Origin: Chitinophagaceae bacterium UBA2789
Lineage (GTDB): Bacteria; Bacteroidota; Bacteroidia; Chitinophagales; Chitinophagaceae
Direction: 5' to 3'
Assembly (NCBI GenBank): GCA_002352145.1
Contig: DEHX01000057.1
Location: forward strand, 1-5,376
DNA: 5,376 nt
Shown in pieces: positions 1 to 5,376 of the stretch (its first letter is position 1; the number at the start of each line of letters is the position of its first letter). The position numbers were made by a program, and so were the translations under genes. Below the pieces are notes generated by a model. The model searched no databases and was not told where the DNA came from. It saw nothing but the letters and a program-made list of their open reading frames with translations.

Positions 1-372
1 GGATCCATGCGAAACTGGAGCCGTAATGCGTTGGAATGGAATTTGGCCAATGACCCGGCTTTTGGTCCGCATACACCCGGAGGCTGTTCAGAGTGTAAAG
101 GTGCCATCACTATCAGCGGTTCTGCTTTCAGCCGTAACGTCAGTTATTATATTATAGCCCATGCATCCAAGTTTGTTCCGGCTGGTTCAGTCAGGATTGC
201 CAGTAACATGGCAACCAACCTGCCCAATGTTGCTTTTAAAACGCCTTCCGGTAAAAAAGTGCTGATTGTTTTGAATGAAAGCGGTACAGGACAGGGTTTC
301 AATATCCGGTATAAGGGCAAGTGGGTGTTCACTTCGCTGGCTGCCGGTGCTGTGGGTACATATGTTTGGTGA
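1..372 (+). CDS. GH30 family glycosidase, C-terminal fragment (5' end cut by window)
   Basis: This is the last 123 residues of a glycoside hydrolase family 30 enzyme. The reading frame is open from base 1 (Gly-Ser, then Met at base 7), so that Met is internal and not the start; a full GH30 protein of about 480-500 residues would have some 370 more upstream. What is present is the final barrel strand and the C-terminal beta-sandwich: EWNLANDPAFGPHTPGG, a CSEC pair (C29, C32 of the fragment) that could form a disulfide, YYIIAHASKFV, NVAFKTPSGKKVLIVLN, and a C-terminal AGAVGTYVW. These resemble GH30 proteins annotated as glucosylceramidase or beta-1,6-glucanase in Bacteroidota. Both catalytic glutamates lie outside the window, so activity and signal peptide cannot be judged. 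The stop is TGA at 370-372, and the next GH30 gene follows about 15 bases later, implying cotranscription. It is only distantly similar to that neighbour. Confidence 0.9.
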   Translation, partial: GSMRNWSRNALEWNLANDPAFGPHTPGGCSECKGAITISGSAFSRNVSYYIIAHASKFVPAGSVRIASNMATNLPNVAFKTPSGKKVLIVLNESGTGQGFNIRYKGKWVFTSLAAGAVGTYVW

Positions 373-387
373 GAATATTTGTTCAAC

Positions 388-1884
388 ATGATTAATACAC
401 GACTTAATATCAGCTTTATGAAAAATTTGTTACCGGTATTGGTTTTGGTCGCAGCTATTTCCTGCACAGACAAAACAGAAAAACAATCAGCTTCTGCAAC
501 AACAACTCCTTTTTCAACTGATGGGAAAAAAGTGATTGTATATACTACGGCAGATAGTACGGACTACAGGCTTTCTGTGACCGATACGGTGGAGTTTAAA
601 GATATGGGACAACCTTTCGAAACACAGGTATGTGTTTTTGTAGATCCCTCTAAAACATTTCAGACTTATTTTGGTATTGGCGCTGCATTGACAGATGCAT
701 CAGCTGAAACTTTTTATAAGCTGCCAAAGGAAACACAGGATGAATTGCTAAAAGCTTATTTCGATAAAGAAAAAGGAATTGGCTACACAGTGGCCCGTAC
801 GAATATTAACAGCTGTGATTTTAGTAGTGATATGTACACTTATGTGCAGGACGGAGATAAGGAATTAAAAACCTTCAACATTGAGCATGACAGGAAGTAT
901 AAAATCCCTTTCATCAAAGAAGCAATGAAAACAGCAGGTGGTAAATTAAACCTGTTTGCCAGTCCCTGGAGCCCACCGGCCTGGATGAAGGATAATAATG
1001 ATATGCTGCAGGGCGGAAAACTGAAGCCTGAGTTTTATGACAGCTGGGCCATGTACTACACCAAATTCATCAAAGAGTATGAAAAGGAAGGTGTGCCGAT
1101 CTGGGGCATCAGCATTCAGAATGAGCCGATGGCCAAGCAACGCTGGGAAAGCTGTATTTATACTGCAGAAGAAGAAAGAGATTTTTTAAAAAAGCATTTA
1201 GGCCCTACTATGGAGAAAGAGGGGCTGAAAGATAAAAAAATCATTGTGTGGGACCATAACCGTGACCTGATCTACCAGAGAGCACAAACTTATTTTGACG
1301 ATGCTGAGGCCAGTAAGTATATCTGGGGAATCGGTTTTCACTGGTATGAAGACTGGAGTGGTGGTTTGCCCATGTACGATAATCTGAGAAGGGTATATGA
1401 AACATTTCCAGATAAACACATATTCTTTACCGAAGGTTGTGCAGAAAGTTTCAATGCCAGCCGCTATAATGCATGGGTGCTGGGAGAAGAATATGGCCGC
1501 AGTATGATCAATGATTTCAATAATGGTATGGTCGGTTTTACTGACTGGAATATTTTATTAGATGAAACAGGAGGCCCTAATCATGTACAGAATTTTTGTT
1601 TTGCGCCGGTACATGGTGATACAAAGACAGGAAAGCTGATCTATACCAATGCCTATTATTATATTGGTCATTTTTCCAAATTCATTCAACCCGGGGCCAA
1701 AAGGGTAACTGCTGCAGCCAGCCGCAGCCAGTTATTAACTACTGCTTTCAAAAACGAAGATGGAAAAACGGTAGTAGTAGTGATGAATCAAAGTAATATA
1801 AAGACGCCTTATTACCTGTGGATTAATGGTAAGGCAGCGGAGATAACAGCATTGCCTCATTCTATTGCAACACTGGTGTTTTAA
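388..1884 (+). CDS. GH30 family beta-glycosidase lipoprotein (glucosylceramidase / beta-1,6-glucanase-like)
   Basis: This is a complete retaining beta-glycosidase of GH30, 498 residues from ATG 388, the usual family length. In order it shows a lipoprotein signal peptide (LPVLVLVAAISC, Cys26), a short Ser/Thr linker, and an N-terminal strand of the side beta-sandwich. The (beta/alpha)8 barrel begins near YFGIGAALTDASAETF (about 94-109), followed by RTNINSCDFS and FASPWSPPAWMKDN. The acid/base Glu246 is in IQNEPMA and the nucleophile Glu349 in FFTEGCAES. DETGGPNHVQNF and YYYIGHFSKFI match the region before the C-terminal sandwich (about 433-498). All catalytic elements look intact. Family members in Bacteroidota act on beta-1,6-glucan or beta-glucosides; the exact substrate is not readable. 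The start is uncertain. ATG 388 lies 15 bases after the previous stop. ATG 418 (MKNLLPV) would give a more typical 16-residue leader, and TTG 379 is also in frame. None has a clear Shine-Dalgarno. Asp at Cys+2 hints at surface display. Confidence 0.94.
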   Translation: MINTRLNISFMKNLLPVLVLVAAISCTDKTEKQSASATTTPFSTDGKKVIVYTTADSTDYRLSVTDTVEFKDMGQPFETQVCVFVDPSKTFQTYFGIGAALTDASAETFYKLPKETQDELLKAYFDKEKGIGYTVARTNINSCDFSSDMYTYVQDGDKELKTFNIEHDRKYKIPFIKEAMKTAGGKLNLFASPWSPPAWMKDNNDMLQGGKLKPEFYDSWAMYYTKFIKEYEKEGVPIWGISIQNEPMAKQRWESCIYTAEEERDFLKKHLGPTMEKEGLKDKKIIVWDHNRDLIYQRAQTYFDDAEASKYIWGIGFHWYEDWSGGLPMYDNLRRVYETFPDKHIFFTEGCAESFNASRYNAWVLGEEYGRSMINDFNNGMVGFTDWNILLDETGGPNHVQNFCFAPVHGDTKTGKLIYTNAYYYIGHFSKFIQPGAKRVTAAASRSQLLTTAFKNEDGKTVVVVMNQSNIKTPYYLWINGKAAEITALPHSIATLVF

Positions 1885-1898
1885 AAAATCATGTAATG
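1884..1898 (+). other. GH30/GH144 junction with start-stop codon pair and TAATG overlap
   Basis: Between the GH30 stop and the GH144 start is an A-rich spacer ending in ATGTAATG. The first ATG (1891-1893) is followed at once by TAA (1894-1896), whose last A is the first base of the true ATG at 1896. No Shine-Dalgarno is visible, as is usual in Bacteroidota. The downstream ATG is chosen because it is the one that opens the 563-residue frame with a proper leader (MKKLNRQYLL). Whether the minimal start-stop pair affects translation is unknown. Confidence 0.4.
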
Positions 1899-3587
1899 AA
1901 AAAGCTGAACCGTCAATACCTGCTGGTGTTCCTGGCGCCTTTGTTTTTGGCTGCCAACTGTAACAAGAAAGACAGTAGTCCGGAGCCGCCGCCGCCACCA
2001 CCTTCTCCATTGGTATTTACCGGTGCAAGACTGGATAATACTGGAGCATTGACAGCAGCAACCAATTATAATGTAAGACCCGGTGTATCCATAAAGCTTT
2101 CATTCAATAATGCAGTTGATCGTTCTACTACCAGTACTGCTGTATCGCTGAAGGAAAACGGCACCACTACAGTTGCTGTTAATTACACTTATGAAAACAA
2201 TGACAGCACAGTGGTTATTACCCCAACGGCATCGCTGAAATACCTGACCCGTTATGTAGCTACAGCGATTACTTCTCTTAAGTCATCAAAAGGCGGCAGC
2301 CTGCTTACACAGGCAACGGTTACCATTATTACACAAATTGACTCCACAGATAAATTTCCCCTGATCAGTGATAATGCTTTGCTTGATTTGGTGCAGCAGC
2401 AAACGTTCAAATATTTCTGGGATTATGGTCATCCTGTAAGCGGTCTTGCAAGAGAAAGAAGTAATGCAACTCCGGAAACTGTTACGACAGGTGGTTCGGG
2501 ATTTGGTATAATGGGTATACCAGTTGCCATCCAGCGGGGATTTATCACAAGAGCACAAGGCTTGTCAAGAATGCAAACTATCGTTTCATTTCTAAAAAAC
2601 ACAGCACAAAAATTTCATGGAGCTTTTCCGCATTGGATGAATGGAACTACCGGTGTTGTCATACCGTTTAGTCAGAAAGATAATGGCGCCGACCTGGTGG
2701 AAACTTCCTTTATGGTAGCAGGGTTATTAACTGTAAGACAATATTTCGACGGTGCTGATCCGGCAGAAACAACTTTGCGGACAGATATCAATACCATCTG
2801 GAACGGAGTGGAATGGAACTGGTTCAGAAAAAGCAACGAAAATGTGCTGTACTGGCACTGGAGTCCCAACTATAACTGGGACATGAACCATAAGATACAG
2901 GGCTGGAATGAGTGCCTGATCACTTATATCATGGCAGCATCTTCTACAACTTATGGAATTCCCCAGGCAGTTTACAGGGAAGGATTTGCACGCAACGGTG
3001 CTATGATAAACAACAGCACCTATTATGGTTATCAATTGCCTTTCGGTCCTTCCAATGGTGGGCCTTTGTTCTGGGCACATTATTCTTTCCTGGGTATAAA
3101 TCCGAATGGTCTAACAGATATTTATGGCAACTACCAGACGCAGGTAACCAATCATACCAAGATTAATTATGAATACTGCAAGGCTAATCCCACGGGATAC
3201 TTTGGTTATAGCAACCAGTGCTGGGGGCTGACGGCAAGCGATGTACCCAGTGGTTATAATGCCAACGAGCCGAATAATGATATTGGTGTAATCTCGCCTA
3301 CGGCAGCTCTTTCTTCATTTCCATATACACCTGCAGAAAGTATGAATGCCTTAAAATTTTTCTATTACAAACTGGGTGATAAGATATGGAAGCAATATGG
3401 TTTTGTTGATGCATTTTCTTTAAAAGACTTGTGGTATGCTGATTCATTCCTGGCTATTGACCAGGGGCCAATTATTGTAATGATTGAAAATTATCGTTCG
3501 GGCCTGGTTTGGAACCTGCTTACCAGTTGTCCGGAGATTAAAAACGGAATGAAAAATGTTTTAGGTTTTGCAGCGCCATATTTGTAG
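1896..3587 (+). CDS. Ig-like domain + GH144-type ('glucoamylase family') glucanase, lipoprotein
   Basis: This is a complete 563-residue exported enzyme. Residues 1-22 are a lipoprotein-type leader (LLVFLAPLFLAANC, Cys22) with an unusual Asn at -1. A proline-rich tether (PEPPPPPPSP, 29-38) follows. Residues about 39-147 form a bacterial Ig-like domain of the Big_5/SbsA type (TGARLDNTGAL, VRPGVSIKLSFNNAVD, LKYLTRYVATA). The catalytic domain, about 160-563, is of the PF10091 'glycoamylase' type, an alpha/alpha barrel. Its founding bacterial activity, GH144 of Chitinophaga, is endo-beta-1,2-glucanase; it is unrelated to GH15 glucoamylase despite the usual product name. Conserved signatures are QQQTFKYFWD, DNGADLVETSF (D262, D266, E269), LYWHWSPNYNWDMN, GWNECLITY (E339), ISPTAALSSFPYTP and IDQGPIIVMIENYRSG (D522, E531). 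The acidic residues fit, from memory of GH144 work, the positions implicated in catalysis. It starts 11 bases after the GH30 stop, at a TAATG overlap. Family assignment is firm; substrate is inferred. Confidence 0.94.
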   Translation: MKKLNRQYLLVFLAPLFLAANCNKKDSSPEPPPPPPSPLVFTGARLDNTGALTAATNYNVRPGVSIKLSFNNAVDRSTTSTAVSLKENGTTTVAVNYTYENNDSTVVITPTASLKYLTRYVATAITSLKSSKGGSLLTQATVTIITQIDSTDKFPLISDNALLDLVQQQTFKYFWDYGHPVSGLARERSNATPETVTTGGSGFGIMGIPVAIQRGFITRAQGLSRMQTIVSFLKNTAQKFHGAFPHWMNGTTGVVIPFSQKDNGADLVETSFMVAGLLTVRQYFDGADPAETTLRTDINTIWNGVEWNWFRKSNENVLYWHWSPNYNWDMNHKIQGWNECLITYIMAASSTTYGIPQAVYREGFARNGAMINNSTYYGYQLPFGPSNGGPLFWAHYSFLGINPNGLTDIYGNYQTQVTNHTKINYEYCKANPTGYFGYSNQCWGLTASDVPSGYNANEPNNDIGVISPTAALSSFPYTPAESMNALKFFYYKLGDKIWKQYGFVDAFSLKDLWYADSFLAIDQGPIIVMIENYRSGLVWNLLTSCPEIKNGMKNVLGFAAPYL

Positions 3588-3597
3588 CTGAATTATC

Positions 3598-4971
3598 ATG
3601 AACAAAATTTTTTCTATAGCGATCGTTTTGCTGCTGGTCGCCGGTTGTAATTCCGGTAAGAAGGCTAGTATGAGCAAAGGCGAAGGAGTATTGTCTGCAG
3701 AAGATACGGTTCTCTTCAGGAAGGTGCAGCAGCAAACCTTTCAATATTTCTGGGACGGAGCTGAACCGGTAAGTGGCCTTGGCCGTGAAAGATTTCATGT
3801 AGATGATAAGTATCCTGATAATGACAAAAATGTTGTGACAAGTGGCGGCGCCGGTTTTGGTGTTATGGCCATACTTGTTGGTATAGAAAGAGGATTTGTA
3901 ACAAGGGAGGCGGGAAGGAAGCAATTAGAGAAGATCGTTCGATTTTTGGAAACTGCTGATCGCTTTCATGGTGCATGGCCGCACTGGTGGAATGGGGAAA
4001 CAGGGAAAGTGAAACCATTTGGAAAAAAGGATGATGGGGGTGACCTGGTGGAAACATCCTTTATGCTCCAGGGGCTTTTATGTGTACGACAGTATTTTCA
4101 GAATGGTAATGCAGAAGAGAAAGTTTTAGCGGCAAGAGCCGATAAGTTATGGAGAGAGGTTGAATTTAACTGGTACAGAAACGGGCAAAATATTTTATAC
4201 TGGCACTGGAGCCCCAACTATGGATGGCAGATGAATTTTCCGGTAAGGGGTTATAATGAATGCCTGATAATGTATGTACTGGCTGCATCTTCACCCACAC
4301 ATGGGGTGCCGGCTGAAGTGTATCATGAGGGCTGGGCAGATAATGGCAGGATAAAGGATGTAAACAAACCAAATGGTATTGCTGCTAATTATCCTTATAA
4401 ATTACAAATGAAGCACCAGGGTGACGCATGGAATGGCGGCCCGTTGTTTTGGGCTCACTACTCTTTTCTAGGATTAGATCCGAGAGGTTTGAAGGATAAA
4501 TATGCAGATTATTGGGAGGAATGTAAAAACCAGGCTTTGATCAATTATCAATGGTGTGTTGATAATCCTCAAAAGTACAAAGGCTATGGTCCCGATAACT
4601 GGGGATTAACCTCCAGCTACTCTGTAAATGGCTATGCCGGTCATGCACCAACTATGCAAAGAGACCTGGGAGTTATATCGCCAACGGCAGCCTTATCCTC
4701 ATTTCCCTATACACCAAAGCAGTCTATGGCAGCACTGAAGCATTGGTATAATGATATGAAAGAAAGATTGTGGGGCCCGTATGGTTTTTATGATGCTTTC
4801 AGTGAAGAGCATAACTGGTTTCTCCCGCATTATCTGGCTATTGACCAGGGACCAATAGTAGTGATGATGGAAAACTATCGTTCAGGGTTTATTTGGAATT
4901 TGTTCATGAGTTGCCCGGAAGTAAAAACAGGATTAAAAAAATTAGGATTCACCAGTCCTTATATAAAATAA
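3598..4971 (+). CDS. GH144-type ('glucoamylase family') glucanase lipoprotein, second copy
   Basis: This is a complete 457-residue exported enzyme paralogous to the preceding gene but without the Ig-like domain. A canonical lipoprotein leader ends in LLLVAGC (Cys17). A linker of about 18 residues leads into the catalytic domain (about 36-457), again PF10091/GH144-type. Signatures match the neighbour: QQQTFQYFWD, DDGGDLVETSF (D145, D149, E152), LYWHWSPNYGWQMN, GYNECLIMY (E221), ISPTAALSSFPYTP and IDQGPIVVMMENYRSG (D416, E425), so an active enzyme is expected. By eye the catalytic domains are roughly half identical. This copy carries extra loop residues after RERFH (about 66-80) and at about 252-278 (DVNKPNG...KHQGDAW), and has SYSVNGYAGHAP where the first copy has SDVPSGYNANEP. 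Such loops could alter glucan binding or chain-length preference. There is no acidic residue just after the lipidated Cys, unlike the GH30 lipoprotein. ATG 3598 is 10 bases after the previous stop, and the EEP gene starts 3 bases after this one. Confidence 0.94.
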   Translation: MNKIFSIAIVLLLVAGCNSGKKASMSKGEGVLSAEDTVLFRKVQQQTFQYFWDGAEPVSGLGRERFHVDDKYPDNDKNVVTSGGAGFGVMAILVGIERGFVTREAGRKQLEKIVRFLETADRFHGAWPHWWNGETGKVKPFGKKDDGGDLVETSFMLQGLLCVRQYFQNGNAEEKVLAARADKLWREVEFNWYRNGQNILYWHWSPNYGWQMNFPVRGYNECLIMYVLAASSPTHGVPAEVYHEGWADNGRIKDVNKPNGIAANYPYKLQMKHQGDAWNGGPLFWAHYSFLGLDPRGLKDKYADYWEECKNQALINYQWCVDNPQKYKGYGPDNWGLTSSYSVNGYAGHAPTMQRDLGVISPTAALSSFPYTPKQSMAALKHWYNDMKERLWGPYGFYDAFSEEHNWFLPHYLAIDQGPIVVMMENYRSGFIWNLFMSCPEVKTGLKKLGFTSPYIK

Positions 4972-4974
4972 GCG

Positions 4975-5376
4975 ATGATCAGAAGAATTATTTTTTTTGT
5001 TTGCTTTTCGTTTACTGCCATGCTTGTCTTTGCACAGGCAGAAGTTAAAGTGATGAGTTATAATATCCGGCTGGATGTAAAATCAGACGGCGAAAACTGG
5101 TGGGAGAACAGAAAGGATAAAGTAGCAACACTGATAAATTATTATGAAACCGATTTTATCGGCTTACAGGAAGTATTGCATCACCAGTTGAATTACCTGA
5201 AAGAACAACTAAACGGGTATGATAATATTGGTGTAGGACGAGATGACGGAAAACAAGCAGGAGAATATTCCTGTATTTTTTATAAGACAGACAAGTACAC
5301 ATTAATTAAGCAATCAACGTTTTGGCTTTCGCCAACACCGGATACGCCTTCCAAGGGCTGGGATGCCGCACTCAAC
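4975..5376 (+). CDS. Secreted endonuclease/exonuclease/phosphatase (EEP) family protein, N-terminal part (3' end cut by window)
   Basis: The first 134 residues of an EEP-superfamily metal-dependent phosphoesterase are present; the frame is still open at the window end, and full-length relatives are about 280 residues. Residues 1-22 are a signal peptide with a hydrophobic core (IIFFVCFSFTAMLVFA) and a signal-peptidase-I-like AQA, with no lipobox Cys, so the product is probably periplasmic or secreted. Family motifs follow: KVMSYNIRLD with the metal-associated Asn30, DFIGLQEV with metal-binding Glu66, YDNIGVGRDDG, AGEYSCIFY, and FWLSPTPDTPSKGWDAAL, the last typical of the Bacteroidota subgroup. 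Later catalytic motifs (the His/Asp near the C-terminus) lie outside. EEP enzymes hydrolyse phosphodiesters or phosphomonoesters in nucleic acids, sphingomyelin or inositol phosphates; the substrate of this subgroup is not evident. ATG 4975 is 3 bases after the upstream stop, so it is almost certainly cotranscribed with the glucanases. The leader contains a T8 run (4991-4998). Confidence 0.92.
   Translation, partial: MIRRIIFFVCFSFTAMLVFAQAEVKVMSYNIRLDVKSDGENWWENRKDKVATLINYYETDFIGLQEVLHHQLNYLKEQLNGYDNIGVGRDDGKQAGEYSCIFYKTDKYTLIKQSTFWLSPTPDTPSKGWDAALN

Noticed and set aside
1..9. ATG at 7 as a true start just after a GGATCC site
   Set aside because: The frame is open upstream to base 1, and the protein from here begins in the middle of the GH30 barrel end. 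The BamHI recognition sequence at the very edge may reflect a clone or fragment boundary, but nothing else supports a construct.
147..473. Reverse-strand open frame of about 108 codons
   Set aside because: It lies opposite two GH30 genes, spans their junction, shows no family motif and reads as low-complexity antisense of the coding strand.
1182..1193. T6A6 palindromic tract as a terminator or protein-binding site
   Set aside because: It sits within the GH30 coding sequence, where it encodes ordinary residues (DFLKK), and has no GC-rich stem.
1735..2010. Reverse-strand open frame of about 91 codons across the GH30/GH144 junction
   Set aside because: It is antisense to the end of one strong gene and the leader of the next, has no recognisable domain, and has no promoter or RBS visible.
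2727..3080. Reverse-strand open frame of about 117 codons inside the first GH144-type gene
   Set aside because: The forward frame carries clear catalytic motifs throughout; the antisense peptide has none.
3538..3924. Reverse-strand open frame of about 128 codons over the GH144/GH144 junction
   Set aside because: It covers the lipoprotein leader and conserved start of the second GH144 domain on the opposite strand, with no independent support.
1896..4971. True GH15 glucoamylase acting on starch
   Set aside because: The motifs (DLVETSF, WHWSPNY, IDQGPI..MENYRSG) are those of PF10091/GH144-type proteins. The common 'glucoamylase family' product name is misleading for substrate.
4991..4998. T8 run as a terminator for the upstream gene or a phase-variation tract
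   Set aside because: No GC-rich hairpin precedes it, and it encodes Ile-Phe-Phe in the EEP signal peptide. Slippage is conceivable, but eight bases in an AT-leaning genome is weak evidence.

Overview
The window looks like part of a Bacteroidota chromosome, most plausibly Chitinophagaceae (the Chitinophaga/Niastella/Niabella neighbourhood). The reasons are moderate-to-low GC, absence of clear Shine-Dalgarno sequences, short lipoprotein signal peptides, and a GH30 / 'glucoamylase-family' (GH144-like) / endonuclease-exonuclease-phosphatase gene order that is familiar from Bacteroidota polysaccharide-utilisation loci (PULs). The genus is an inference from style and gene content; no marker gene is present.

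Layout: five genes, all on the + strand, fill the window with gaps of only 3 to about 15 bases. They are: (1) the 3' end of a GH30 glycosidase, cut by the window start (1-372); (2) a complete GH30 lipoprotein (about 388-1884); (3) a complete lipoprotein with a proline-rich tether, an Ig-like domain and a GH144-type glucanase domain (1896-3587); (4) a second complete GH144-type lipoprotein without the Ig domain (3598-4971); (5) the 5' end of a secreted endonuclease/exonuclease/phosphatase (EEP) family protein, running off the window end (4975-5376). There is no stretch above 20 bases without a gene. I see no promoter, terminator, RNA gene, mobile element or CRISPR array. The set reads as the interior of one operon whose promoter, and any SusC/SusD pair, lie outside the window.

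How the genes may work together: the GH30 enzymes (known Bacteroidota members include beta-1,6-glucanases and beta-glucosidases) and the GH144-type enzymes (founding activity endo-beta-1,2-glucanase) are exported to the cell envelope and would attack beta-glucans from outside or within the periplasm. The EEP protein is exported too and could act on a phosphodiester or phosphate substituent. One hypothesis that uses all three families is turnover of a phosphorylated beta-1,2/beta-1,6-glucan such as proteobacterial osmoregulated periplasmic glucan. This is inference, not shown by the sequence. The main points of interest are the two back-to-back paralogous pairs (GH30 x2, GH144 x2), the differing architectures and predicted localisation of the two GH144 copies, and the co-transcribed EEP gene.
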